From Uloborus plumipes (lineage: Eukaryota; Arthropoda; Arachnida; Araneae; Uloboridae), in NCBI GenBank assembly GCA_038373865.1, contig JAXGGA010001095.1:1-64000 (forward strand): 64,000 nt of DNA, read 5' to 3'. Shown here in pieces: positions 13,533 to 25,892 of the stretch. Under the pieces are notes generated by a model. It worked only from the letters and a program-made list of their open reading frames with translations. It did not search any database and was not told where the DNA came from. The position numbers and the translations under genes are program-made. Each line of letters starts with the position of its first letter. Position 1 is the stretch's first letter.

Positions 13533-14088
13533 CATTGAACTCTCACTTATGCGCCGGCCCAAGGGACCAATAAAAAAAGGCGCATAGATGAGAGAGACGT
13601 ATTAGCGAACAAGCCTATTTACAGGACTAAAACGCAACATAGGTTCTAATGAGAGAATGAATAAGAAGTTTCTATACAAAAGGGACATATGAGTTCGGTT
13701 CGGCAACTACTGTAACGTAACTACAATGATAAAGAGAAAACAAAAATTGCAGCATACCTAATTACAAGCTGTTCCCTCTAAAACGATGCATAATAGATAA
13801 TTGTTCCTCTCCAAACTTTAGTTCATGCGGAAAAAATGCTTTCCGTGAGCAATAAAGGCGAAAGATTTAAGAGGAAAGTGAAGAAAAATACTTATTTCTT
13901 AAAGAAAATAAATAAAAAAAATTAAATTTTAGGGAAAATTCGGCGTATTAGTGAAATATTTATCTATAGAGCAACGCATAAACGAATGATACTATCATTA
14001 TTTTGCTATGGAATGAGCTGGGACCATTTAAAATCGTCGTATAAGGGGAAAAGGCGCATAAATGAGGCGTATAAGTGAGAGTTCACTG
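13533..14088. mobile_element. 556-bp TA-flanked MITE, pogo/mariner-like
   Basis: The left end starts CATTGAACTCTCACTTATGC. The right end, read inward on the other strand, starts CAGTGAACTCTCACTTATAC; the two agree at 21 of the first 23 positions. TA lies directly outside both ends (13531-13532 and 14089-14090), the target duplication of Tc1/mariner/pogo elements. There is no transposase frame inside, so it is non-autonomous. A word like GCGTATAAGTGAGAG recurs at both ends and inside (13579, 13597, 13942, 13974, 14035, 14053, 14067), which is unusual for a simple MITE. The CAGT start and length suggest a pogo/Tigger-type donor, but that assignment is inference. Confidence 0.75.
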
Positions 14089-14090
14089 TA

Positions 14091-17000
14091 TTTTAATAGG
14101 TGCAACGACAGCTTTATCTTTTATCTTAAAAGTACCACAGAGATCATTTATGAAGGCGAAAGACATAGAAAATAAAAGGAAGAGAAAAAATAAACTTGTT
14201 GAGTACAAAATGCTTACTTTATGAATACTAGAACTTATTCAAATCAAAGATTTTACAGCACACATTTTCATTTTTACCTTCCGCAAAACAAACACAAGAG
14301 CTACAGTGTTCGCAAAACAATCCGTAAAGACTTAAAAAAGACGGAAACCATTTAACGTAATAACGGAACAAACAATTAGAGATCATAGAGCGTAGTGAGG
14401 GAGTGATAAACGCAAAATGTGCCTTTAATCAGGGCATTTGTATGTTCGCATCCTTTAAAGCAGGGCCCGATCAAAAAGCACAATGTATTCCTTTTGATGG
14501 CACTTTCCTTCCCCCAGAACGAAGCGCAAATTATTGGCCCAAGAATAAGAGATCGACAGAAGGAGGGGAAAATAAACGCTTAATAAAGTGTAGGAAGAGC
14601 AAAACTAGAAATCCCTCAATTTAACTCCCAGAAAGAAGAAATATGGTGGAATTTATTCCCTCCTAGCAATAGATCGGGGTCTGGAAATTTTCAATAGAGT
14701 CTGGGAAGACTTGCCTAGCATTGCTAGCGTATGGATAAAACCCTATTCAAAAAGCTTTAGTTTCAAGGATTAGAGAACAGCCTTTGAAAGGAGAACAGAA
14801 GAAGATTTTATAAGCTTTGCCCAGCTTGCACTAAATAGAAAAGGGGAGAGGGGGAAAAAATGAGATATCTAGGCAGTTGTTGGGGAGGAGGGAGGAGGGG
14901 TTTACTATTTAGCTTAGGGGATTAGTTTAAGCTAACTTTGAGATAATTGCGAAGCCTTTTGAATTAATTGCCAGCTCCAATTTCCGGCGGTAGGACCCAG
15001 CCAATAAATGCCGCGAGATTTTCTTCTGCGCTTTGGCATAACAAAATACGAGCTCAAAAAATTAATTACTAACACCTGGAGACGACAATATGATATTGTT
15101 TATAAATATTCCGCAGGGAAAAGAAAAATATGACACTAGCATTAGTAAAAAAAAAGATGTAGTATAACTAAAACCTCTTGCTTTTGATTCAAGGACCAAA
15201 GTTTTTCTCAATCTTATTAAAATTTGAACCCGCAGATTTTCTGTAATGCGTTTCTATTGTATCCGGCTCGGAAAAATTAAATATAAATTCTTTTGAAAGC
15301 AGAAATGAAAGATATTCTTTTGACTCCTGGAGGATATCTTTCTCTCATTCAAAAGGTTTCGGCAGATAAATTTTCTCCACGTTGCTTTTAATTGAGATTG
15401 TTGCCTACTTTAGTTTCTAGTTTAAAATTGCGACATTTTTTTCCTCTCCAAAAACTGAACTTTAAGATTCATTTTCTCTCTGTTTGAAACAGGAAACATA
15501 TAATAAGTTTTCATAAGTGTCGAATAAAACGATTCCGTTTGAAACAAGTAACCGTTTCCAACAAGTGTGTGAATTAAAAAGAGGAATATATTTTTGTTAG
15601 TTTATTAGTAAAACTTCTGTTAAGCAATATAATACAAGTAAAACTACCAGAATTGTGAAATATATAAAAAAAAACAATCTTCAAAAATATGTTTATGAAT
15701 ATTGTTATTGTTTTGTTTAAATATAATCATTTTTTCAAAAATCGTTTAAATAAAACTCGTTTGTTTCATACGTAATAGTTCTTGCTCGTTATATTGCAAG
15801 GGCCTTACCGTTCAAGGTTTACTTAAATACACAGTCAGGTCAAATGTTAATAATTTATATTACACAACTTAAACATAATTTATACATTTATATGCTTTTA
15901 TAGGAGTGTGCACTTATGATCAACATTTAATTATAAATTCAGTTAGCTAAAAACAGCTCTTTTACTTTTCATTTAACTTTGCATTAATTTCAAAAAAGCA
16001 ACTTTCAATTGTATCAATCTCGCTGACCTGTGACACTTTTAGAAGTACACCTAATTTCGGAAACTAGTTTTAAAGTGTTTTTCTGGAATGAGAAATATGC
16101 GTTCAAGTGGAAGAGTGAAAATTACTTTCAGTTAATAATTAAGTATTTGTTGTGTGTGTGTAGTTTTGTCAACTGGTTAAACAGAGCCGCGTAATTGGAA
16201 AAAGAAACAGAAGATTGCATCTAATAGCTGCAATTTAAGAATAGGATCCAGTTCCCTAGGGTCTTCAGGTGGCAATTGTTGAGAGAGAGAAAGTTTCGTT
16301 AAAAGGAAGTACGTATCTGATAATGATCTTTGCTATTGAAAGAAGTATTTTAAGCTAAGATGAATTAGTTTTAGGGACTAGGAGGGACAGATTTCAGATT
16401 TTTTAAGGACTTTTCATAAAGGAACATTTTGATTTGCCTTTGTTAAAAAAACGTCAATGTATTTTATTTATTTAATTTGTATTTTCAATATATGAAATGC
16501 AATTTTGTGTTTCATTATCTTATACTTCTCAGAACTAACAATATATTGGATAATTTCTTTTATGAAAAAAACAGGCAAAACCTATCAAAGGTTGTGCGCA
16601 TTGAGTTTCAACATTTAAATTGTTTTCCTAGACATAATGCATGTCTACTTCTTTTATTTGAAAAGCATTTCTTTCATACACTAAGAACAGGAATGAGTTA
16701 CTGTAGGTTAGAAAGTTACTATGCGTCCTTCTGTCTAGAATTTGAAGGCATGTACTGTCTGATTTTCTTAGGTAAAAGCTTCCATGATTCTGCGCATGCC
16801 TTAGGTCTGCTTTGATTTTCTCACCAACAGGGGTAACAGAAGATTTTTATTTTATTTCTCTTTATCAGGATGTATTTAGATAGAAATGCTTAGCACCGCA
16901 TTAAATAAAGTAAAAGATGGAAGCAGAAGTGGAAAGTAACATTGGAAATGACAGATATAGCAAGTACACGCTTAAAATTAAAAATTAAAAAAAGTGCCCA

Positions 17001-18927
17001 TCCACAAGTCTTTCCCCAATATATCTAAATGTTGCAACATTAAAGTTTTAATTTCTTACTCCACTGCTGTCTAGTTTTTATTCACAGAAAAAGAATAATC
17101 AAATGGGAAGTGATCCCACTTACGAAACTCTTGCCAGCCAAATTAGGTGGTTTGAATTCAAGAAAATACCATAACCAATTAAGTACAAGACCTAAGTAAG
17201 TTTGGTAACAACTAAAGAAATGTTATCAGGAGTGAATTAATGTCGGTACACACCAAAGCGCCATCTTGGTAAAACTTTTCTGGAAAAATTGATTCCTCTT
17301 TTACATCAAGTCGGTCAGGACCCAGTATTTTAATTATTTCTTATTGCCGTCTCGGCGCTGGAAAATTTACAAATGTGCGTGTGTTTCTAACATACGAGCA
17401 GTTACCATTCTAGAGCAAACTTTTAAGTCACAATTGCACTCCTATAAAAGAAGAAAAAAAAAAGAAAGAAAGAAAAGTTGATACATAACAATTGGTTATG
17501 TTTGTAAATAAATGTTGAACACAGTCATGGGGCACGTATTGCTCTCCAACAGTACTGGAAAAAATGAAAAATACAAAACAGATCCCCTTGGTTCCAACGT
17601 ATGAGTAATTAAGACAATTTATTCTTTTTCCTTAGTTATAATTACACGTTAAAGAATAATTACACAAAACATACTAATTGCGTAATTTCTCCGTTATTTG
17701 TTTATGGGCTTATTTTTTTCGTAATATTCTCTCGCTACGTACGAAAATGATAACTAAACAAATTTTGTTTACAGTGATTCCTGTTTCATTCAAATCGCAT
17801 TACATTTCATTGCGAGCCATTTCATTTCAGTTATTCGAAATATTTCAGCAATTATTAAAAAAGACAAAACTTAAATAAAAGTACATTTTATTGAACTCGC
17901 TCGGCAAACAACCAAATTAGAGCAACATGAAATATAACTGCATTAAATTATCAAAATCAATAAAACAAGCCTATTAAAGCCGTATTTAAGCCCGTTTACT
18001 CCAGAGGATAAGCATTCGACCAGACACGTGTGTGGAAAGTTGGAAAAGATTTTAATTAAATCATTCCCAGCACAATGTTTCACGGATTTAAGAATCAAAT
18101 TTTACAGGTTATTAAATTTACGTTAGCTAAATGAAATGTGATAGGAGAAGGATTTGTTTGATTTAGACAAAATAAATTTTGAAATGATTTAATCGCGAAA
18201 TATTAAAATTAAGGGGGTTAATGCGAACACATACGTTTTAATTTGAGATATGAATATTGCGAATCGAAGTTTTGAATGGATGATGGATTTGAAGGAATAT
18301 TTTTATAAAATATCTTCGCGTGAATTTTGAATGTAACTTAACTATACATCGGTATGAAATGAAGTTCCGAGAAATATTAATTACTTTTAAGTAGCCATAG
18401 AATATTTGGCTTTGATAAAGGAGAGATGTATTTTTAAAGTTTTACATATTTATATGAAACTTACCTCAATGTTTCTGATTAATTTCAGAATTTCAAGATA
18501 AGCTGTTAGCTAAAGCTCATGACCAATATCCAAATTGTCAACGCATTGTATGATATGATCCCAATTATAAATTTTTAAAGTTCCGATTCACATAAAAATA
18601 ATTTTTGAGAAGTTTCCCTATTGTATTGAAATATATAACTCAAAAGGGCAATACAACATAGTATCGGAAGATTAATTTAAAACGTTTTGCTCAAAATGCA
18701 ATATGTTTTAGAGTCAATATATTCAACCATTTATTATAGATAGACATTTTTCATAAACATTTTTGTTCATAGTGGTTATTATAATTGAAGTAAAGGAATA
18801 AGTTAAGAATATTGTAGCTGGAAACTTAATAGTGATCTTGGTCAGTAAACTATTGTCGATGTACAAGCAAATATTACCGAAATAAGATATTTAACGGACT
18901 ACTGCAATGAACTATAATTAGTAATGA
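14091..18927. other. noncoding, GC-richer islands at 14380-14640 and 14860-15060
   Basis: No gene seen. The two islands are non-repetitive and GC-richer; one has a short plus frame (14403-14624) without a recognisable motif. The frame at 16477-16815 is open for 112 codons but AT-driven and featureless. An (AAAG)-type run sits near 17450-17475. Confidence 0.45.
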
Positions 18928-19219
18928 CAGTAAACTTCCGATTATCCGCGGTTCGGATTATTCGTAAATCCTTCACATTTTCGTTTAATGGTGATGATTA
19001 ACTGAATGTAGAAAAATGTTCGCGCGAAATTGGTCGTTTTGCATTCTCTGTTATCATTTTTAACTATAATTTAAATGTATGAGTTATGTAACTGACGTTT
19101 TTTAGCTATTGTGATAATAGTCACTATTATCGCTTTATACTTTTTTTCGGATAATCCGACCTATTCGCTTATCCACTGCTACCGTTTCACCCTATTTCGG
19201 GATAATCAAGAGTTTACCG
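18928..19219. mobile_element. 292-bp MITE, pogo/Tigger-like ends
   Basis: The left end reads CAGTAAACTTCCGATTATCC and the right end, on the opposite strand, reads CGGTAAACTCTTGATTATCC. These resemble the CAGTaaAnCTCgATTATCCG ends of pogo/Tigger-type elements. TA follows the right end; the matching left dinucleotide is GA, which I take as a decayed target duplication. Inside, CGGATTATTCG and CGGATTATCCG repeat the ATTATCCG core. No coding capacity. Confidence 0.6.
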
Positions 19220-19221
19220 TA

Positions 19222-20002
19222 TATCGTTATTTCATGATATAAACCGGTAACAAAGCAACATAAATAAATTCATTGGAGTGAAAACAAGTCCAAAGTAAGT
19301 TTCTGGATTGCTTATTACAATTCAAAAGTTTTAAATTGACTGCGTAAAAAACGTCGGTTTCCTAGTGTTTTTTTTTTCAAGGGGGAGGGGGGGGGATCGG
19401 AAACAATGCATCATTTGTGGTTGCTAATGATGCAAAAGTGACCTTTAGAAATAAATGTGGATCCTCTAGGGACTGAAAATCATGGCTAAACGCACATCAA
19501 TCACGAATACAGTGACCATGATGATTGATCATAAACTGGAAGATTGAGCCAGATGGAATGCGTGAAATGACTTCGAAATAGCTTCTTTTAACGTACACTG
19601 TTGTTATGCCAAAAACAGGCCAAACTCTGGGATATCTGAATAGTTTTTGAAAATCATTTTCATACTCGCTTTGAACGAAGCTGGTACATAACGTTAGGAA
19701 GACTAAATTTATAGTCTATATTTTTTGTTTCCAATGCAACAAATACTGCTTAAAACGTATTTAACAATGTTTATTAGCCTTTAAATTAGCATGGGACGTA
19801 TGTATCATAGTATAATCCCTTAGATTAAAAATGTTTCATAAACTATCAAGTTACATATGTATAATAAAAATTTTATTGTTTCCATGTTATTGAGACATCA
19901 GAATCTCAATAGTAATGACAAAATATTGTTAAAAAATACCCCGCAGTTTTATTTTCAAAACATCCTAAATGAAAGGATTGCCTTCATACTTTCATACTTT
20001 AA
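19222..20002. other. noncoding, G-run at about 19380
   Basis: AT-rich DNA with a GGGGGAGGGGGGGGG run at 19381-19395. No gene seen. Confidence 0.5.
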
Positions 20003-20214
20003 CCCTACACTGCATGATTTTTTGTTCTTTGAAAGAACTATATATATTTTTCAATGTAATAAGAAAACATTTTTAAAAATTTAATTTTGAGGATAGATGA
20101 TTATATTTGCTTTAAAGATGCCTAATACTTGCTTTTTATGCTTGAGTTGCCTTATACTTGGTCATAAGTAAAAATAGTCCATGTAGCCAATTGGCAACGC
20201 TATGCAGTGTATGG
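20003..20214. mobile_element. 212-bp piggyBac-like MITE
   Basis: The ends are CCCTACACTGCATG at the left and, on the opposite strand at the right, CCATACACTGCATA. Both are flanked by TTAA (19999-20002 and 20215-20218). A TTAA target duplication and ends starting CC(C) are the hallmark of piggyBac-type elements. No transposase frame is present, so this is a non-autonomous derivative. The family assignment rests on the target site and end bases only. Confidence 0.6.
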
Positions 20215-20351
20215 TTAAGATCGCTTCTCAATTGCAGATTAAACGTAAAAAAAAGCCATAAACTATCCAAACTTTTTTGAGTAATTTAAAAACATAAATC
20301 ATTTTTTTTTTGAAAATAGTAGCAGTTTTGCATCTCTAATAAACCATATAT

Positions 20352-20744
20352 ACACATATCGCATCCTTGCTACAAAAGTGCCACAACTCAAAAAACTACG
20401 TTTTTCAGGAATTGCAAAAAACTGTTCCCGGGCTGACTAGGCACATTTTAGTATTTTTGAATTTGTCAATATGAAGACCGATACATCTCAAACTATGATC
20501 GTTAGTTACGCACCTTATTCTACGACGGCTGGACGACAACTCAAGATGTGGCATTTCAGTGGAAGGGGTCCTATGCATCTTGATAACAACAAAACGCCAT
20601 AACTGCCCTTTGGTGGCTGATTTTTCAATGCAACTTCTGGCTCTTTTGAAGATTGTTCGAGACGTGTAAACTACGTCTAATGACGGTCGTAACTCAAAAA
20701 TTACAATTTTTAAGTTGTGGCACTTTTGTAGCAACGATATGTGT
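20352..20744. mobile_element. 393-bp inverted-repeat element, family not assigned
   Basis: A perfect 22-bp inverted repeat (left 20367-20388 TTGCTACAAAAGTGCCACAA..., right 20713-20734) is flanked by a second perfect 10-bp pair, ACACATATCG at 20352-20361 and its complement at 20735-20744. On the left a 5-nt CATCC separates the two; on the right CATCC lies just outside at 20745-20749. Near the right end an internal palindrome (AACTCAAAAATTACAATTTTTAAGTT-like, about 20690-20716) repeats the subterminal sequence. The 109-codon minus frame across the element resembles no known protein. Likely a non-autonomous DNA transposon. Confidence 0.6.
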
Positions 20745-20745
20745 C

Positions 20746-22030
20746 ATCCATTTACGCAATATTTACTGAACCCACTTTCACAAAAATTGAAATACTCATT
20801 ATTTACGCATTCTTTTCATAGTTTTACGAATAAAAACAGTCCATTTTTACCTAAAGGGTTAAATTCTACTGTTTCGAAAAAAATAATGAATACATATACT
20901 TAAAAAATAAAGTCGCGTTCTACAAAGTATTCCATATAACAGTTAAAACACGTACTCCCCCAGTCCTTCTCAAGCGAAATAAACTGTTGAAACAGCGACG
21001 GAACCTAAAAAACTCCCAACATATTCGGCGGAGATCCTTCTCTGCGAACTTATTAGTTTGTAGGTGATAAAGGAAGGTACTTTTCGTGTAGGAATTCTCA
21101 GCGAATTATAGTGGATTTCTTTTGTTTCAATCCCGACGTACGTTCCGAAATCCGTGATTCAATTCCGATGGCGGAATGAAACGCGGGCATCTATAGCTAA
21201 AGACAAAGAGGGGGGAGAAAAAAATAAGCTAAGCTTTTTAGTGATTGGTCGGATGCTTTCGAACACCATTTCTCCCACCCTTCGTTTTACCCTTTTCTCC
21301 GAATTTCCATGACACGTGATTTTTCATTGCTTTCATTATTTTTCGGGTTCCATTCTAAACAAAATCTCCAGAAAGCTATCCGTGATTGACGACTAAATTC
21401 GATTTTGCCAGCTGCCTTTATTTTTTTTTTAAATGCAAAAGTAAAAAGTATTTAATAAATTCAAGTTACTTGGCAATGTTTTGGACTGAATATAAACCTG
21501 TTATTGAAAAGGATAATACAATTTTATAAATTTATCCTTGAAAGGAAAATGGCATGATTCTTTTACAAAATATATCTCCCCTACAGTAAAATATTGAACG
21601 TAAAGCTGTTTCCCTTTATTTTATTATTATTAACAAAATTATAGTAGAGTAAAAACTAGCTAAAATATTGTGACAGAAAATATTTTAAGATTTACTGAAA
21701 TGATAAATGATTTATATTGTATGAAATGATGTAAACCATAAAAATAATAGCTATTTAAGAAAATGAAACATATATAGAAATAACGTTTAACTAAAAAATA
21801 AATCAAGCATGTAAAAAATCTCTATCATCCTTTATTTTACAGCCTCCCCTCTTTTTTTTTTTTTTTTCAAATTTCCATAACACATGATTTTTCATTGCTT
21901 TCGTTATTTTCGGGTTCCGTTCTAAACATAATTCCCGTGACTGACTAATAAATTCTATTTATTCTGTTGCCTTTTTTCTTTTTCTTTTCTTTTTTTTTTT
22001 GTTGCAATATAGAAGTAAAACATATTTTAA
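20746..22030. other. noncoding, GC-richer island at 21060-21420
   Basis: No gene. The island is complex sequence with several TTTTTCATTGCTTTC-like words, and a related stretch (ACATGATTTTTCATTGCTTTCGTTATTTTCGGGTTCC region) recurs at about 21880-21920. So 21305-21360 and 21875-21930 are a diverged direct repeat about 570 bp apart. Confidence 0.45.
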
Positions 22031-22532
22031 CCCATTAATGCCTAGCGTCCCTTTTTAGGGACGGTCCGAAAAAGGGTCTGAATTTCTCCAAAATGAACAT
22101 TTCAACCAAATAATAGTGAATCAGTGCCTTGGTATTGTTTCAATTCGTTATTAACAGATTGCAGCACATAGCCATTGTAAAGAGTGTTCTGTAAAAGTTT
22201 TAATATGATCTTTATCAAAAATTACATCGTTCACAATCTCAAGAAAAAAAGCTAAGTTTTTCCCAGCTTCCCAGTTTATGTCAATTGCTGATTTTATTTC
22301 TTCTTATAAATGTCTATTTTAATATTATATCGTAGGCAGAAAAAAAATCAGTAAAAAAAGTGCGTACCCTCTGGGGTCTATCGTAACTTTTAAGGGACGA
22401 TTTTTCTTTCCTTAATAAAAAAAAAAATATTTTTTACATAATATTTTTTTTATTATTTTTCCTGTGCATTAAACACTGTTTGTAACCAGTATCCAAAATA
22501 TCTTCGGGAAAAAAATGTCAGGCATTAATGGG
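22031..22532. mobile_element. 502-bp piggyBac-like MITE
   Basis: The ends are CCCATTAATGCC at the left and GGCATTAATGGG at the right. TTAA lies directly before the left end (22027-22030) and one base beyond the right end (22534-22537). Subterminal palindrome GTCCCTTTTTAGGGAC occupies 22047-22062, and a related AAGGGACG word lies near the right side at about 22392-22399. No transposase frame is present. A TTAA target with CCC...GGG ends fits piggyBac-type elements; the single extra T at the right is probably a later insertion. Confidence 0.6.
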
Positions 22533-22537
22533 TTTAA

Positions 22538-25240
22538 AAAAATAATCAAGCTATTGGGCAACATTCAAGACAATGTTGTGTTCCTGTACAAACGATTTAT
22601 TTTTTAAAAATTTTTGCAAGAAAAAAAATCGTAACAAAATTATGCAAACCATCCTCAGTTGAAGCATCCAGCTCCTATTACACTTAATATTATCGAAATT
22701 GAGTAAGACTATAATCTTTTCAGTTACAAAAAACACATTCAATAGTATTGCTTTGAAATAAATGTACAGTATGTTGTAAGTTGGGAAAACACAAAATTAG
22801 ATCCCAGCAAGCCATTTTGGCTTGGTGTTATGTCAATATAAACTTCAACTGTGCTCTCCGAAGACTTCTATTTATATGGATGTGCAATTGTTTTTTTTTT
22901 TAATTCTCTAAGGATTTTTTTCTTTTCGAGATAAATTTTTTTCGAGATTTTTTTTTGTTTTTTGAAAATGTTTTCCTGTATGCAGTATAAGTATCAGCAA
23001 GTGTTTTTTTTATTTGAAATTAATATTAAAATTATTTTACTTCTTTTTATTTAATTATCTTTTAGTTTCTACAGAAAAAAATGCTCAATAAATAATCAAA
23101 TCTTTACTTCCATCTTTCGTTCGTAGCAGTTTAGGAATTTTAAATTTCTCGAAATAATTGCAAAAAGCTAAAAATGAATAAGCATTTAAAAAGAAAATTT
23201 TAAAACTTAAAAAAGAAAAAACATCTTTTAAGAAAAAAAAACCTATAAGCTAACTAAATCTAAATTTCAAAGTAAAAAAATTACTCAGATTCAAAATATC
23301 ATTGTAATCTGAAAGAGACTAGTTATTTTTATTTTTTTACACTACCGGTATAAAACAGAAACGTAAAAACAAATTATTTAAATGGGCATCATGTAAGCTT
23401 ATGCTAAATTTGAATACAAAACACTGAAAAACTGATGAAATATAACACATGCGCTTAAACAGAACCGAAAGTGGACAGAAATATGAATGAATAAACCGAT
23501 GTTCTCTTCAGTATTCAGACGTGTTTAGTTGTTCAATATTCAGACGAAGCTTAGCTGAACTTATTGGAAAAACTATGTATAATTCTAAAAATAAAAAAAG
23601 GAGGGAGGGGGGAGAATAATAAATGGGAGTACACATAGAGTGGCACAAAAATAAATACACATATTAGAATATTTATATCGAAATAAAAACACGGAAAAAT
23701 ATAGAGCCATTTGTAAATTCACTCGTCATTAGTAAATTCCTCAAAGCGAGTTACGTTGTTAATTCGATTGATACTTAATATTTTGTTGCTGGTAATTTAA
23801 TAAAGAGTCAAAGTCAAACCTGGTTTGTCATTGTAAACAAAAAAGAAACAAACAAAAGAAACTAAACATTTTATGTGAAAGCAAAAATATCCGCGAATAC
23901 AGCAAAGCGATTTTAATAAAAATATGCAATCCCCGTTCCCTGGCAAAGATTAAATATCGTAAAGAGCTCTTAAGTGAGGAAAACATCCAGATTGTTCAGT
24001 AGGGAGTAAAAATGTCCCATATAAGCAAGTCGCGAGTTTCTGTAGCCTATGTCAACGATGTTGTGCCAATATTGACTTTTTCTCATGTCTCTTCAAGTAT
24101 TTTCGTATCTGCCGACATATCTGTTACTTCGCTTAGATGGATTTCGCCGAGATAGCTTAAACATTCTTCCATCTTGATTATAGGCTGGACGTTTTGGCTT
24201 TGCAGAAGCTGAAACCCGATTTTGGATCGGTTAATTGAACGGAAGGACGCTTCCGATACGAAAATATGGTGAGTCGCTTTATTCAACTTTTGTCTTAATC
24301 GAAAATTATATTTATTGCAATGATTTTTATTGTGATTAGACGATAAGCTAAAAATTTTGGCATAATTTAGTGAAAACAGTTAAATAAATTGTTAAACTTT
24401 CGGAAGGAAATCAGTTTCAAATGACAGACTAGTCTCTAACGTAAATTAAACAAGATGAGGTAAATGGAAATAATATTTCATTCGCTAAAAAATATTATTG
24501 CATTTTTAAGACTCAATTATTCTCAGATAGTTTAGTCTTTGATACAATGCACAAAATTTCATCTTTTAATAGATCTAAAAAGGAAGGAAAAGTTGTAAAG
24601 CATTGAACTTTCGTTTCTATTTACCGCAATTGACTCAAATTTATGTCTATGAATTTATTCCATGAGAGAAGAAACTACTTAATTGCATTTAAGAACCCCC
24701 ATTACATCAGAATACATTGCCATTGTATTGCATGTATTTCTGCCTTAGCTCTGGCTTAGGGGCGGTAGCTTACTGCTTAATGTACAAATAGGTTTTTCCA
24801 TCATCAGCAGGTGTAAATGTCAACAACACAAAACATACCTTGAAAAAAAAGGGTATAAACGAATTTTAAATTTCAAGTGATTATTATTTTTATTTAATTG
24901 CGTGCTACTAACGCAAATAATTACTAAGAGAACCATAACTCATACGAGTAAGGGCATAATTATACTAGTTTTACGAACATTGTGCATAATTTATTCATCA
25001 TTTAACAAATTTAAAATTTTTACATTACACTTTTAACTCCTAACGCATTCAATAAAATGTATTGTTTCAATCCATAACAACATAAGTTGAAACTAGAAAG
25101 TACAACATAATTTACTTCGAAACAAGCGCTATAGGTCTACACTATATACTATACCACTTTCAGAGAAGTAAAATTACTTTATCTCATTTTTCTTCTTCAA
25201 TGGTATGCATAATTTGAAGAAACAAACTTCACACCTGTTT
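22538..25240. other. noncoding, no gene seen
   Basis: AT-rich with frequent A and T runs. A minus frame at 24083-24286 has mixed composition, and there is a GGTGAGT donor-like site on the plus strand at about 24269, but all plus-strand frames upstream of that donor contain stops. Nothing is supported. Confidence 0.45.
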
Positions 25241-25248
25241 GAACCTGT

Positions 25249-25892
25249 TTGATATCTTCCTCTTTCACGCCATCTTCGTATTTTCCAAGAACAAATACCA
25301 GCAGTTATTTTTATAGCAGCCGCGTGATATCTGTCAATGGAATAACACAATATCCCTCCCGCGAGACAATAGAGGATTTGTTGCTCAATGTAGAGAACAT
25401 ATCCAAATTGCTATTCAAATCAAGTGTAAATAAGCAACAGAAAATCTCCCGGAGATTGTTCGAATGTTTTGTCAAAAATACCGATTGTCCTATCAACCTT
25501 TGCTGAAGCATGGCGCCCCACAAACTCAAGCTCATGTTTCTTTTCTTCTGATGGTTTATGTCAATATTTACAGACGAGGCATCGCGACTCGACATACACC
25601 GAATCCTTTTGTGAGATTTACTTAAACTGAAACTTCCAAACGAAAAAGGAATAGCAGCCATAGATATCATCATCGAAAGGATGCGTCGGAGCTTTTGCAA
25701 CCCTTCCTTCAGAATGCTATCTACTCCAGAGCACAGAAGCAAAAAGCGATGGTTGAGATGCCGTGCAGTTTTGTGCTCTTTAAAAGCATGGATGCCTATT
25801 TTATTACCAAACTCGATGCATTGTCTTTTAGCCATGGATTGCACAGACCTTTAGGGAATTCTCATTTATTGAGAGCTCAACTATTTAAATAA
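25249..25892. other. stretch open on both strands, unrecognised
   Basis: The minus strand is open for 177 codons (25844 to 25311), the longest uninterrupted frame in the window. Plus-strand frames are open at 25249-25506 (85 codons) and 25695-25892. The plus-strand piece ending VKNTDCPINLC reads like folded protein, and so does part of the minus frame, yet none shows a domain I know or clear splice borders. GC is slightly above the flanks. It may be a decayed transposon-coded gene on the plus strand or a chance opening. I do not call a gene. Confidence 0.2.

Noticed and set aside
16477..16815. 112-codon plus frame
   Set aside because: AT-driven composition, no motif and no splice borders; compatible with chance.
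20851..20868. AAAGGGTTAA as the right end of another TTAA element
   Set aside because: No matching left end could be paired with it.
24171..24275. Possible plus-strand exon ending at GGTGAGT
   Set aside because: All three frames between the acceptor-like sites and the donor contain stops; a noncoding exon cannot be shown.
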